A DNA stretch of 64,000 nucleotides from Lentzea albidocapillata (GTDB lineage: Bacteria; Actinomycetota; Actinomycetes; Mycobacteriales; Pseudonocardiaceae): the NCBI RefSeq assembly GCF_000719115.1, contig NZ_JOEA01000028.1, positions 50,858 through 114,857 of the forward strand, given 5' to 3'. This document shows, one piece after another, positions 43,390 through 52,314 of the stretch. The position numbers and the translations under genes are program-made. Numbering within the stretch: the first letter of the stretch is position 1; each line of letters opens with the position of its first letter. A model generated the notes under the pieces. That model saw only the letters and a program-made list of their open reading frames with translations, ran no database searches and was not told where the DNA came from.

Positions 43390-43640
43390 TGGCGTCCATC
43401 GGCGAGGTTCGTGCCGCGCTCGAGCAGGCGAGCGAGATCCTGCGTGAGTCGTACCGCAACGTGCGATCAGCGCAGGAGGGCCTCGACGAGGCGGTCGCGA
43501 TCCTCGCCGAGTCCAGCGAGAACCACCACGAGTCGCTGCTTCCAGTGGAGTTCGTGCGCGCGAAGGAAAGATTCCCCGATCAGCTGGAACTGATGGTGGG
43601 AACCCTAGAGCGCATCCAACGACTCACCGTGGAGCTGTGA
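43389..43640 (+). CDS. Small helical protein B of the FtsK-like operon
   Basis: 83 residues from the ATG at 43389 (a TTG at 43386 is a poorer choice). MASIGEVRAALEQASEILRESYRNVRSAQEGLDEAVAIL forms long helices like its paralogue upstream, but the second half differs (VEFVRAKERFPDQLELMVGTLERIQRLTVEL). Both starts and stops overlap neighbours by one base, implying strict coupling and perhaps fixed stoichiometry. No WxG motif. Confidence 0.7.
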   Translation: MASIGEVRAALEQASEILRESYRNVRSAQEGLDEAVAILAESSENHHESLLPVEFVRAKERFPDQLELMVGTLERIQRLTVEL

Positions 43641-46459
43641 TGAGCAGGCGGGACGACCGGCGGACGAAGATCGAGACCGCCTTCGGCGAGTTCCAGCGCG
43701 CCGTTTCGGCCGCGCTGGGCTCGGTGGCGCGCGAACACCGGTTGCTCGCCACCGAGCACGCCAAGGACATGTTCGAGTTCACCGTGCGCGGCATGGGCGT
43801 CGACAGGGCGTTGCAGGACGTCGCCCTCAAGGACGTGACCTCGTTCCTGACGGTCGACGAGAAGCGCCAGAAGAACCCTCGTCAGGCGCCACTGTCGATG
43901 ACCGAGTTCGCCGAGCGGCTCGACCAGATCAAGTACGACTGGCAGCAGTCGTTCCACGAGTGGACGACCACGGGCCCCGAGCAGCTGACCGAGCTGGTGA
44001 ACTCGGTCGCGGCCGGCCCCGCGTCGTTGCCGCACGAGTCGTGGCTCGGCCATCCGGGCACGCACGACGGCAGCGAGGGCGTGCCGGAGCTGTGGCGGAT
44101 CGGCACCGGCGTGGTGACGTCGGCGCCGACACCCGCCCCGTTCCCCGTCGCGGTGCCGCTGCTGGATCAGGCACACCTGCACATATCGTCCACTCCGGAC
44201 ACTCGCCACGTCGCGGACACGCTGGTGGAAAGCCTGTTGCTGCGCGTGCTGTCGCACTTCCAGCCAGGGCTCGTGCACGTGCACGTGTGGGACGTCGGCC
44301 AGCTGACCGGGTCGTTGCCCGGTCTCTACCCGCTGACCCGCGCGAACCTGCTGACGGTGCACGATCCGGCACGGCTGCACGAGCTGCTCGACGAGATGTC
44401 CGAGCACATCCGCCAGGTGCACACCAAGGTCCTGGTCGACGGCCACCTGACCGTTCGTGCGGTCAGCGGTGAGGGCCGGCGCACCGAACCGTGGCGCATC
44501 GCCGTGCTCTTCGGCAACCGCAAGGCGTTGAAAGAAGACCAGCAGCAACAGCTGCAACGCGTGGCACGCAACGGTTTGGCGTGCGGCGTGCAGCTGTTCA
44601 TCGTGGACATTCCGATCACGGTCAACTCGCCGGTGGAGACGGTGTCGTTGCGCAGCGACGGCACCGCGTTCTGCACGATGACCGGCAAGGACGTGACCGT
44701 CACGCTGGACGACGCGCTCCCGCGCACGTTGGTGCCGCGCGCCTGTGCCGCCATCGCGGAGAAGCGCGAGGAACGGCGTTCGCGCATGAGCACGTTCGGC
44801 GACCTGCTGCCGGACCGGCCGTGGACGGAGAACTCGTCGGCCGGAGTCATCGCGCCCGTCGGCTTCGACGACGGCGAGCAGGTCTGCGTGCAGCTCGGCG
44901 ACACCTCACCGCACGCGTTGATCGGCGGGCCTTCGGGTTCCGGCAAGACGAACTTCCTCTACGCGATGCTCGGTTCGTTGTGCGCGCGCTATTCGCCCAA
45001 CGAGCTGGAGCTGTACCTGCTGGACTTCAAGGAAGGCGTGTCGTTCGCGCAGTTCGCGCCGGGCCGCAAGGACCCGTCGTGGCTGCCGCACGCCCGCCTG
45101 GTCGGCGTGAACGTCAACACCGACCGCGAGTTCGGCGTGGCACTGCTGCGGTTCCTGTCCGACGAGATGCGCCGGCGTGCGGACGCGGCCAAGCAGCACG
45201 AGGTCACCAAGCTGGAGCACCTGCGCGCCGAGGACCCCGGTGGCCGCTGGCCGCGGATCGTCGCCGTGATCGACGAGTTCCAGTACCTGTTCGGCGAACG
45301 CGACCAGGTCACCGCCGCCGCGACGCAACTGCTGGAGGACGTGGCGCGCCGCGGCCGTTCGCAGGGCATCCACCTCGTGCTGTCGTCGCAGGACGTCTCG
45401 GGCATCGAAGGTTTCTGGGGCAAGTCGGCGATCTTCGAGCAGTTCACCGTCCGCATCGCGCTGCCCAAGGCCCGCCGGGTGCTGGCCGAGCCGCAGAACG
45501 ACGCCGCCGTGGAGCTGCCGCGCTGGCACGCGGTGATCAACCACGAGTCGGGCGTCAAGCCCGGCAACGAGATCTGCCGCATCCCGGACTCGACGTCCAA
45601 GGGCACCATGGACTTCCTGCAGACCGAGCTGTGGCGCCGCGAACCGGGCCGGGCACCGGGTCTGTTCGACGGCAGCAAGATCCCGCTGATCGACGCCACG
45701 CAGGACTTCCTCGACCTGCGACCGGGCGAGGCATCGCCTACCGTTCTGCTCGGACAGGTCATCGACGTCGCGGGCAGCGCGGCACGTGTGCGTTTCGCCC
45801 GGACCCCGGGCCGCAACATCGCGGTGATCGGCTCCGTGGTCCAGGACGCGGCCGCGGTGCTCGGCGGAGCGGCCGCGTCACTGGGCAGGCAGCACCACCC
45901 GCACGAGGCGAGGTTCTCGCTGGCCTGCCTGGTGGAAGAGGCGATGCCCTCGGCGTTGTACCTGGCCAAGCGCCTCAGCGCGGACGGGCACGACGCCGAG
46001 GTGGTCCAGATCGACGGCGTCCGCAGGCTGCTGGACGAGACGGCGGCCCAGCTGCAGTCGATCAACACGGGCCAGACCGACGCGCCGCTGAAGCCGCACT
46101 ACCTGGTGCTGTACGGCCTCGACGCCGCGCAGACGTTGCTGGAGCAGAAGGATCCGGCGACCCGGATGTCCGGTGTGGACAGTCTCCGCACCGTACTGAA
46201 GCACGGCCCGGAGAACCGCACACACGTGCTGGGCTGGTGGCGCGGCGTGCAGAGGCTGAAGGCGAGCCTCCCGCCCGGCGTCTACGACGACATCGGCGCC
46301 TGGGTGGCGTTCGACGTCCAGGGCAAGGAACTGCTGTCGCTCGGACCGGAGCAGGTGATGTCGTGGTCGCCGAGGCCACGCCGCGGCCTGTTCTTCGACC
46401 GGTTCGAGCACTCGCGACCGCAAGTGATCATCCCGTTCGACACAGGAGAACTGTCATGA
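43640..46459 (+). CDS. Soluble three-domain FtsK/SpoIIIE-type ATPase, EccC-like layout
   Basis: 939 residues from the ATG at 43640. N-terminal ~130 residues are coiled-coil. A first nucleotide-binding-like domain (~170-330; LVHVHVWDVGQLTGSLPGL, WRIAVLFGNRKAL) has no P-loop. The second is intact: Walker A GPSGSGKT (~430-437), LYLLDFKEGVSF, Walker B VAVIDEFQYLF (Asp ~545), LVLSSQD. A third (~700-930; RNIAVIGSVVQDAAAVLGGAAASL, HYLVLYGLDAAQTLL) again lacks the Lys of Walker A. Three FtsK-like domains with one obvious motor recalls EccC of type VII secretion, but there is no membrane segment. The operon position after two small helical proteins strengthens that analogy. Confidence 0.8.
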   Translation: MSRRDDRRTKIETAFGEFQRAVSAALGSVAREHRLLATEHAKDMFEFTVRGMGVDRALQDVALKDVTSFLTVDEKRQKNPRQAPLSMTEFAERLDQIKYDWQQSFHEWTTTGPEQLTELVNSVAAGPASLPHESWLGHPGTHDGSEGVPELWRIGTGVVTSAPTPAPFPVAVPLLDQAHLHISSTPDTRHVADTLVESLLLRVLSHFQPGLVHVHVWDVGQLTGSLPGLYPLTRANLLTVHDPARLHELLDEMSEHIRQVHTKVLVDGHLTVRAVSGEGRRTEPWRIAVLFGNRKALKEDQQQQLQRVARNGLACGVQLFIVDIPITVNSPVETVSLRSDGTAFCTMTGKDVTVTLDDALPRTLVPRACAAIAEKREERRSRMSTFGDLLPDRPWTENSSAGVIAPVGFDDGEQVCVQLGDTSPHALIGGPSGSGKTNFLYAMLGSLCARYSPNELELYLLDFKEGVSFAQFAPGRKDPSWLPHARLVGVNVNTDREFGVALLRFLSDEMRRRADAAKQHEVTKLEHLRAEDPGGRWPRIVAVIDEFQYLFGERDQVTAAATQLLEDVARRGRSQGIHLVLSSQDVSGIEGFWGKSAIFEQFTVRIALPKARRVLAEPQNDAAVELPRWHAVINHESGVKPGNEICRIPDSTSKGTMDFLQTELWRREPGRAPGLFDGSKIPLIDATQDFLDLRPGEASPTVLLGQVIDVAGSAARVRFARTPGRNIAVIGSVVQDAAAVLGGAAASLGRQHHPHEARFSLACLVEEAMPSALYLAKRLSADGHDAEVVQIDGVRRLLDETAAQLQSINTGQTDAPLKPHYLVLYGLDAAQTLLEQKDPATRMSGVDSLRTVLKHGPENRTHVLGWWRGVQRLKASLPPGVYDDIGAWVAFDVQGKELLSLGPEQVMSWSPRPRRGLFFDRFEHSRPQVIIPFDTGELS

Positions 46460-46899
46460 ACCCGATGATGACGACGATGTTCGAGTCGGTCCCGTCGCAG
46501 CGTCAGAGCGAGGAGGTGATCGAGGTGCCCACGATCTCCGCCGTTGAGCGCTACAAGGAGATCATCGCCATCGCCACCGACGCGGCTACTCGCCAGCGCA
46601 AGCTGGACGAGGTGCGGTGCGCCGAGCTCGCCGAGCGGATCGCGTCGGCCCAGCACGAGATCGCCGAGGTGCGCGATCGCGAGCGGGTCGTGCGGATGGG
46701 CGCCGCGCTGCACTGGGAGGCGGCGGTCGAGCAGCTCTGGAACGAGCGCTGGCTGCAGATGGTCACGTTCCCGCACCCGGACGAGTCCGTCCCCCCGCGC
46801 CCCCAGGGCGAGTACAACCGGGCGATGGACCTCGCGTACCAGGCGCTGGAGGACTCGCTCGCGAAGCGAACCCTGTTGCGCCGCAAGCAGAAGGACTGA
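46456..46899 (+). CDS. Coiled-coil protein of the FtsK-like operon
   Basis: 147 residues from the ATG at 46456, overlapping the ATPase stop by 4 bp. The centre (SAVERYKEIIAIATDAATRQRKLDEVRCAELAERIASAQHEIAEVRDRERVV) is a long charged coiled-coil; the remainder (ALHWEAAVEQLWNERWLQMVTFP) is Trp-rich and helical. No family recognised. Its coupling suggests a chaperone or structural partner of the ATPase or of the two small helical proteins. Confidence 0.7.
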   Translation: MNPMMTTMFESVPSQRQSEEVIEVPTISAVERYKEIIAIATDAATRQRKLDEVRCAELAERIASAQHEIAEVRDRERVVRMGAALHWEAAVEQLWNERWLQMVTFPHPDESVPPRPQGEYNRAMDLAYQALEDSLAKRTLLRRKQKD

Positions 46900-47613
46900 G
46901 TGCGCCGGTTACGCACCGCCGCCGACGTGCAGGACGCCAGCGACGACCCGATGGTCCGCTGGGCAGCCCAGGCACTGTCGTCGGGCGGTGCGGCCTGGGC
47001 GCACGGTGACGCGGTGGCGGTGCATGCCCCGTCGCTCACCCGCCGCCGTCGGCTGGTCCTGTCCGGGCCGGCCGAGGGTGTGGCGTCCCTGCTCGCGGCA
47101 CACGGCCGGGGCGTGGAGCTGCGGCCGTTGCTCGAACGTCCGCTGGCGCTGGAGGTGGCGTCCCTGATGCCGACCCCGTGGCTGGAGGACAAGCCGTTCG
47201 GCTGGATGGACCGCTCGGGTGCGCTGGACCTCCCGGCCGAGGCCGCGTGGCTGCGGTCCCCTGACGGTGTGGAACCCCTTCTGCGCGAGGCCAACCCGGA
47301 CTCCTGGGCGTGGCCGGGCGAGAAGGGCGTGCGCCGCTGGGCGGGCGTGCACGAGGGCGGCGAACTGGTCGCCACCGCGGCCGAGGCCTGGTCGTCCGCC
47401 GACGTCGGCTTCATGATGGGCGTGGCCGTCCGCCCGTCCTGCACGAACCAGGGCCTGGGCCGGCGCATCTGCCAGTTCGTGGCCTCCTCCCTGCTCACCC
47501 TCTACGGCACCTGCGCGCTCTTCGTGGAGAACTACAACGCCCCGGCGATCGCCGTCTACCGCAAGCTCGGCTTCGCCTATCGCGACGTCACGACACTTCT
47601 TCCTGCGGTCTAG
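46900..47613 (+). CDS. GNAT-family N-acetyltransferase of the FtsK-like operon
   Basis: 237 residues from a GTG at 46900, directly after the preceding stop. The C-terminal half is a GNAT domain: DVGFMMGVAVRPSCTNQGLGRRICQFVASSLL (acetyl-CoA loop NQGLGRR) and FVENYNAPAIAVYRKLGFAYRDV. The N-terminal ~110 residues form an additional domain (MVRWAAQALSSGGAAWAHGDAVAVHAP), a layout common in actinomycete GNAT proteins that acetylate unknown targets. Coupling to the operon suggests modification of a system component, but chance adjacency cannot be excluded. Confidence 0.78.
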   Translation: MRRLRTAADVQDASDDPMVRWAAQALSSGGAAWAHGDAVAVHAPSLTRRRRLVLSGPAEGVASLLAAHGRGVELRPLLERPLALEVASLMPTPWLEDKPFGWMDRSGALDLPAEAAWLRSPDGVEPLLREANPDSWAWPGEKGVRRWAGVHEGGELVATAAEAWSSADVGFMMGVAVRPSCTNQGLGRRICQFVASSLLTLYGTCALFVENYNAPAIAVYRKLGFAYRDVTTLLPAV

Positions 47614-47699
47614 GTCACATTCCGGAACAGTCGTCACCGGCGAACGGTTGAAACGGATAACTGATCCGCATGACTTTCAGACAGGGAGATGCTCAGACC

Positions 47700-48713
47700 A
47701 TGTCGAACACCGCGCTAGAGGTCCGGCTCGCGTCCCGCCCGAACGGCTGGCCGACCGAGGAGACCTTCGAGATCGCCGAGGTCGAGATTCCCACCCCGGG
47801 CGAAGGCCAGATCCTGGTGCGCAACGTGGTCATGAGCGTCGACCCGTACATGCGCGGCCGCATGAACGACGTCAAGTCCTACGTCCCCCCGTTCCAGGTG
47901 GGCGCCCCGCTGGACGGCGGCGCCGTGGGTGAGGTCGTCGCGGTCGGCGCGGGAGTGGAGGGTCTCGCCGAGGGCGACAACGTCCTGCACGGCCTGGGCT
48001 GGCGCGAGTACGCGGTCGTCAACGCCAAGCACGCCGTGAAGGTCGACAGCTCGGTCGCCCCGCTCTCCACCTACCTGGGTGTCCTGGGCATGCCCGGCCT
48101 CACCGCGTACGCGGGCCTGCTCGCCACCGCCGAGTTCAAGCCGGGCGACGCCGTCTTCGTCTCCGGTGCGGCCGGCGCCGTGGGCCAGATCGTCGGCCAG
48201 ATCGCCCGTCTGAAGGGCGCCAGCCGGGTCATCGGCTCCGCCGGTTCCGCGGACAAGGTCAAGTACCTCACCGAGGAGCTCGGCTTCGACGCCGCCTTCA
48301 ACTACAAGGACGGCCCGGTCGCCGAGCAGCTCGCGGCCGCCGCCCCCGACGGCGTCGACGTCTACTTCGACAACGTCGGTGGCGAACACCTCGAAGCGGC
48401 CATCGAGGTCCTCAACCTGAACGGCCGGATCACGATGTGCGGCGCCATCTCGCAGTACAACGCGGCCGAGAAGCCGGCAGGCCCGAGCAACATGATCCAG
48501 ATCCTCGCCAAGCGCCTGACCCTGCGCGGCATGCTGGTCGGCGACCACAAGGCCCTGCAGCAGCAGTTCGTGTCCGAGGTCGCGGCCTGGATCGCCTCCG
48601 GCGAGCTCAAGTACTCCGAGACCGTCGTCGAGGGTGGCGCCCGCCAGGCCCCGTCCGCGTTCCTGGGCATGCTGCGCGGCGAGAACACCGGCAAGATGCT
48701 CGTCCGGTTCTGA
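47700..48713 (+). CDS. NADP-dependent MDR-family oxidoreductase (alkenal/prostaglandin reductase type)
   Basis: 337 residues from the ATG at 47700 with AGGGAG upstream; an in-frame ATG at 47670 adds ten unlikely residues. VRNVVMSVDPYMRGRMN near the N-terminus, then the Rossmann motif VFVSGAAGAVGQIVGQIARLKG and VDVYFDNVGGEHLEAAIEVL, are diagnostic of zinc-free medium-chain reductases (YncB/CurA and PTGR1-like). It reduces alpha,beta-unsaturated ketones or aldehydes with NADPH. Confidence 0.92.
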   Translation: MSNTALEVRLASRPNGWPTEETFEIAEVEIPTPGEGQILVRNVVMSVDPYMRGRMNDVKSYVPPFQVGAPLDGGAVGEVVAVGAGVEGLAEGDNVLHGLGWREYAVVNAKHAVKVDSSVAPLSTYLGVLGMPGLTAYAGLLATAEFKPGDAVFVSGAAGAVGQIVGQIARLKGASRVIGSAGSADKVKYLTEELGFDAAFNYKDGPVAEQLAAAAPDGVDVYFDNVGGEHLEAAIEVLNLNGRITMCGAISQYNAAEKPAGPSNMIQILAKRLTLRGMLVGDHKALQQQFVSEVAAWIASGELKYSETVVEGGARQAPSAFLGMLRGENTGKMLVRF

Positions 48714-48720
48714 CGAACAG

Positions 48721-50265
48721 CTAGAACAGCTTGCCGGGGTTCAGGATCCCGGTCGGGTCGAGCCGCTCCTTCACGGCACGCAGCACGTCGACGCCGATGG
48801 GTCCGATCTCCTTCTCCAGCCAGGGAAGGTGATCGCGGCCCACGGCGTGGTGGTGGGTGATCGTGCCGAGCCGGGAGATCGCGTCAGAGGCCGCGATCTT
48901 CGCTTTCGCCCACTGCCCAACAGGATCAGCGAGATCCCTGGGCACCAGCACGGTGAAGTAGAGCGAAGCTCCGGTCTCATAAGCATGCGAGACGTGGCAC
49001 ATCACCACGGGATTCCCGAGCTCCGTGACCAAAGCGTCCCGCACGGCGTCGCGCAGTTCGGAGACCCGGGACCAGTGGGTGGCGGTCTCCAGGGTCTCGA
49101 CACAGACACCGGCGTCCAGCAGGGCATCCCGCTGCCGAGGCCCGTTGAACCGGCCGTGCAGCCACGAAGCACCCATCGCCCGGCCGAGTCGCACGACCTT
49201 GGTTCCACTCAAGGCACTCATGGTCGCGGCACGGGACCGGCACTCCCACCCGAGGATCACCAGGCAGGGCTGCTTCACCCCGCGCATCCGCAGGTACTTC
49301 TTCACCAGATCGGCCTTGGACCCGGCCAGCGCCAGGGCGACCTCGGTCTCGTCCACATCGGACAGACGCGTGATGTCGGCCAGCGCCCCTGCCTGCGCCA
49401 GGGATCGCACGAGCGAGGTCCCGGCCTCCCACCCGTCGACGACGAAGCCCTCGTAGCGGGGCCCGTACGGCTTGGGCCGCACCCGCACGGACACCTCGGT
49501 GATGACCCCGAAGAGCCCTTCGCTGCCGAGCACCAGCTGCTTCAGGTCCGGACCGGCGGCGGACGCGGGCGCGGTCCCCGCGACCCACTCGCCCACCGGC
49601 GTGGCGATCCGGACCGACTCGACCATGTCCTCGAAGCGTCCGTAACCGGACGAGGCCTGGCCGGCGGAACGGGTGGCGGCGAACCCTCCGATCGTGGCGC
49701 GCTCGAACGACTGTGGCACGTGCCCGAGCGTGAACCCGTGCTCCCCCAACAGCTTCTCCGCCTCAGGTCCGGTGATCCCGGCCTGCAGCACGGCGACCCT
49801 GGACACGGGATCGACGGAAACGAGACGCCCGAGCCCGGCGAGATCCAACGCCACCACAGCGGACTTGGACCCGCGCAGAGCCTCGACGCCACCCACCACG
49901 GACGTACCGCCGCCGAACGGCACCACGGCGATGTCGTACTCGACGCAGACCTGGAGGACCTCGAGGACCTCCTCGGGCGAGGCGGGCTGCACCACGGCGT
50001 CCGGCACGGCGAGTTCCCCGTGCCCGCGATGACGCAGCAGGTCCAGGTACGACAGCCCACCGGCGCGTCCGGCCCGGTCCGCGTCCTCGACGGAGACCGC
50101 GCACACGGCCTCCAGCGCGGTGAACGCGTCCTCGGTCAGCTCTGAAGGAGGCACCGCGACGGGCACCTCGGGGAGCGGCTCCCCCAGGCCGACGCGCTGG
50201 CTCAGCCAAGCCAGCGCATGCGGCGGCAACGGCACGGTTTCGGAGGTCCATCGAGCCCTGGTCAC
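48721..50265 (-). CDS. FAD-linked oxidase, alkyldihydroxyacetonephosphate-synthase-like
   Basis: 514 residues from the GTG at 50265 (VTRARWTSETVPLPP); the ATG at 50283 adds six residues and would overlap the divergent TetR start. FAD-binding PCMH domain: VPFGGGTSVVGGVEAL, LGHVPQSFERATIGGFAATRSAGQASSGYG, LVLGSEGLFGVITEV. The C-terminal cap ends in the usual LDPTGILNPGKLF, with HHHAVGRDHLPW before it. AGPS-like enzymes exchange the acyl group of acyl-DHAP for a fatty alcohol, but bacterial members may oxidise other substrates. Syntenic with M. tuberculosis Rv2251. Confidence 0.85.
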   Translation of the reverse strand: MTRARWTSETVPLPPHALAWLSQRVGLGEPLPEVPVAVPPSELTEDAFTALEAVCAVSVEDADRAGRAGGLSYLDLLRHRGHGELAVPDAVVQPASPEEVLEVLQVCVEYDIAVVPFGGGTSVVGGVEALRGSKSAVVALDLAGLGRLVSVDPVSRVAVLQAGITGPEAEKLLGEHGFTLGHVPQSFERATIGGFAATRSAGQASSGYGRFEDMVESVRIATPVGEWVAGTAPASAAGPDLKQLVLGSEGLFGVITEVSVRVRPKPYGPRYEGFVVDGWEAGTSLVRSLAQAGALADITRLSDVDETEVALALAGSKADLVKKYLRMRGVKQPCLVILGWECRSRAATMSALSGTKVVRLGRAMGASWLHGRFNGPRQRDALLDAGVCVETLETATHWSRVSELRDAVRDALVTELGNPVVMCHVSHAYETGASLYFTVLVPRDLADPVGQWAKAKIAASDAISRLGTITHHHAVGRDHLPWLEKEIGPIGVDVLRAVKERLDPTGILNPGKLF

Positions 50266-50281
50266 TGCTACAGTGTTACAC
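50266..50281. promoter_or_regulatory. Sixteen-base divergent promoter gap between flavoprotein and TetR genes
   Basis: Only 16 bp separate the proposed starts (GTG at 50265 on minus, ATG at 50282 on plus), and the dyad-like TGCTACAGTGTTACAC fills it. TACAGT at 50269-50274 is a possible -10 for a leaderless tetR mRNA. The gap is too short for two ordinary promoters with leaders, so promoters must extend into the coding sequences. Confidence 0.5.
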
Positions 50282-50857
50282 ATGACGTCTCAACGTCACA
50301 CCCACGACGCTCTGCTCGACGCCACCCGTGAGTGTGTTCTGGAGGTGGGGGTTCGCCGGACGACCCTCACCGACGTGGCGAAACGGGCCAACGTGAGCCG
50401 CATGACGCTCTACCGCCGCTACCCGGACGTCGACCACCTCGTCAGGGCCCTGATGACCAGGGAGTTCGCCGCGTTGCTCGAAGAGGTCGAACGGGCAGGC
50501 GGGCACGGCAACGCGCGTGAGCAGCTCGTTCAGCGGGCCGTGGACGCCATCCGGCTGCTCGACGCCAACCCGCTGATGCAGCGCGTCCTGCAGCTCGACG
50601 CGGACCTGATGCTGCCGTACCTCACCGACCGGCTCGGCAGCACGCAGCGGCTGGTCGAGCAGTTCCTCGTCGCGCAGGTCGAGGCCGGGCACCTCGACGG
50701 CTCGATCCGGTTCGGTGACGCCAAGACGCAGGCACGCGTGGTGCTGCTGAGCACGCAGTCGATGGTGCTCTCGACCAGACCGGCCACGTCCGGGCTCGAC
50801 TTCACCGCACTTCTCGACGAGCTCGCCAAACAGCTGGACGGAGCCCTGAAACCGTGA
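50282..50857 (+). CDS. TetR-family regulator of the flavoprotein/GlpD cluster
   Basis: 191 residues from the ATG at 50282. HTH: ALLDATRECVLEVGVRRTTLTDVAKRANVSRMTLYRRYPDVDHLVRALM. The helical ligand domain follows. Its stop overlaps the glpD start by 4 bp, and it is divergent from the AGPS-like gene. The trio matches Rv2250c in M. tuberculosis, between glpD1 (Rv2249c) and the flavoprotein Rv2251. Likely autoregulated through the 16-bp gap. The inducer is probably a lipid precursor (inference). Confidence 0.9.
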   Translation: MTSQRHTHDALLDATRECVLEVGVRRTTLTDVAKRANVSRMTLYRRYPDVDHLVRALMTREFAALLEEVERAGGHGNAREQLVQRAVDAIRLLDANPLMQRVLQLDADLMLPYLTDRLGSTQRLVEQFLVAQVEAGHLDGSIRFGDAKTQARVVLLSTQSMVLSTRPATSGLDFTALLDELAKQLDGALKP

Positions 50858-52239
50858 ACACGTCCCTGAACGCCGCGAGGCGCCTGCAGGACCTCGAAGC
50901 AGCGCAACGGGAAGTCGCCGACCTGCTCGTCATCGGCGGCGGCGTCACGGGCGCGGGGGTCGCCCTCGACGCGGCTTCCCGAGGCCTCAGGACCGTCCTG
51001 CTGGAGGCGCACGACCTGGCGTTCGGGACGTCCCGGTGGTCCAGCAAGCTCGTCCACGGCGGCCTGCGCTACCTCGCGAAGGGTGACGTGCGGCTCGCCC
51101 ACGAGAGCGCCGTCGAGCGCGGCATCCTGATGACCAGGACGGCACCGCACCTCACGCGCACGTTGCCGATGCTGTTCCCCTTGCACTCGGGCGCGGGTCA
51201 CTTCGTCATGTCTGGATTCCGCGCGGGCAACGCGCTGCGCATCGCCGCACGCACGCCGTCGGACGTGCTGCCAGGTCCCCGCCGGGTACAGCGGCACGAG
51301 GCCCTGGCGCTGGTCCCCGGTCTCGACCCGGCGAAGCTCACCGGTGGTCTCCTGAGCTACGACGGCCAGCTCGTCGACGACGCGCGGCTCGTGGTCGCGC
51401 TGGCCAGAACCGCCGCCGGGCAGGGCGCGAGGATCATCACCCGCGCGAAGGTCGCGACACTGCAGGGCGACGGCGCCGAGGCCGTGGACACGCTGACCGG
51501 CACCACCTTCACCGTGAAGGCCAGGGCGGTGGTCAACGCGACCGGCGTCTGGGCCGGCACGCTCGCCCCGGTGCACCTGCGCCCATCGCGCGGCTCGCAC
51601 CTCGTGATCGACGCGAGGAGCGCGGGCCTCACCGGCACCGCGCTGACCATCCCCGTCCCCGGCGAGCGCAACCGCTACGCGTTGCTGCTGCCCCAGGCGA
51701 ACGGCCGCGCGTACCTCGGCCTCACCGACGAGCCCGTGGACGACATCCCGGACGTGCCACAGGTCCCGGAGTCCGATGTGGACTTCCTGCTCACGACCGC
51801 TTCCCACGTTCTGCAACGAAATCTGACGAGGGACGACGTCATCGGCAGCTACGCGGGCCTGCGCCCGTTGATCGAGGCCGAGGGCCGGACCGCGGACCTC
51901 TCCCGCAACCACGCCGTGCTGACCGCGCCGAACGGCGTGATCACGGTCGTCGGCGGCAAGCTCACCACCTACCGCAGGATGGCGGCGGACGCGGTCGACG
52001 CGACGAACCTGACGCAGATCCCGTGCCGCACCAAGGACATCCGCCTGGTCGACGACAGGCCGGCGCCGACCACCCCGATCGCGCCCGGCGTCACCGAGGC
52101 CGACATCGTCCACGCGATTCGGCACGAGGGTGCGCTGGACGTCGACGACATCCTCGACCGGCGTACGCGGATCGGGCTGGTGCCGAAGGATCGCGAGAAG
52201 GCCGCACCCGAGATCGAGAAGCTCCTGACGAACGCATGA
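50854..52239 (+). CDS. glpD: Glycerol-3-phosphate dehydrogenase, FAD-dependent
   Basis: 461 residues from a GTG at 50854 (GTGA overlap with tetR). FAD-binding VADLLVIGGGVTGAGVALDAASRGLRTVLLEAHDLAFGTSRWSSKLVHGGLRYL is the classic GlpD N-terminus, followed by YDGQLVDDARLVVALARTA and IGSYAGLRPLIEAEG, and TVVGGKLTTYRRMAADAVD. It oxidises glycerol-3-phosphate to DHAP and passes electrons to quinone. It is shorter than typical GlpD (500-560 residues); the C-terminal cap domain is reduced. Works with the AGPS-like enzyme on DHAP or ether-lipid precursors (inference). Confidence 0.9.
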   Translation: MNTSLNAARRLQDLEAAQREVADLLVIGGGVTGAGVALDAASRGLRTVLLEAHDLAFGTSRWSSKLVHGGLRYLAKGDVRLAHESAVERGILMTRTAPHLTRTLPMLFPLHSGAGHFVMSGFRAGNALRIAARTPSDVLPGPRRVQRHEALALVPGLDPAKLTGGLLSYDGQLVDDARLVVALARTAAGQGARIITRAKVATLQGDGAEAVDTLTGTTFTVKARAVVNATGVWAGTLAPVHLRPSRGSHLVIDARSAGLTGTALTIPVPGERNRYALLLPQANGRAYLGLTDEPVDDIPDVPQVPESDVDFLLTTASHVLQRNLTRDDVIGSYAGLRPLIEAEGRTADLSRNHAVLTAPNGVITVVGGKLTTYRRMAADAVDATNLTQIPCRTKDIRLVDDRPAPTTPIAPGVTEADIVHAIRHEGALDVDDILDRRTRIGLVPKDREKAAPEIEKLLTNA

Positions 52240-52241
52240 AA

Positions 52242-52270
52242 AACGGGGCGTCCGCGAAGGACGCCCCGTT
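52242..52270 (+). terminator. Terminator after glpD
   Basis: AACGGGGCGTCC (52242-52253) and its perfect complement (52259-52270) form a 12-bp stem with a 5-nt loop, starting 2 bp after the glpD stop and preceded by an A run that becomes a T tract for the opposite strand. Confidence 0.85.
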
Positions 52271-52314
52271 CTCAGCGCAAGGAAATCAATGCAAGTGCCG
52301 TGACCGGCACTAGG

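Noticed and set aside
43129..43640. Classical WXG100 pair
   Set aside because: Neither protein has a WxG turn, so they are described only as helical proteins of similar size.
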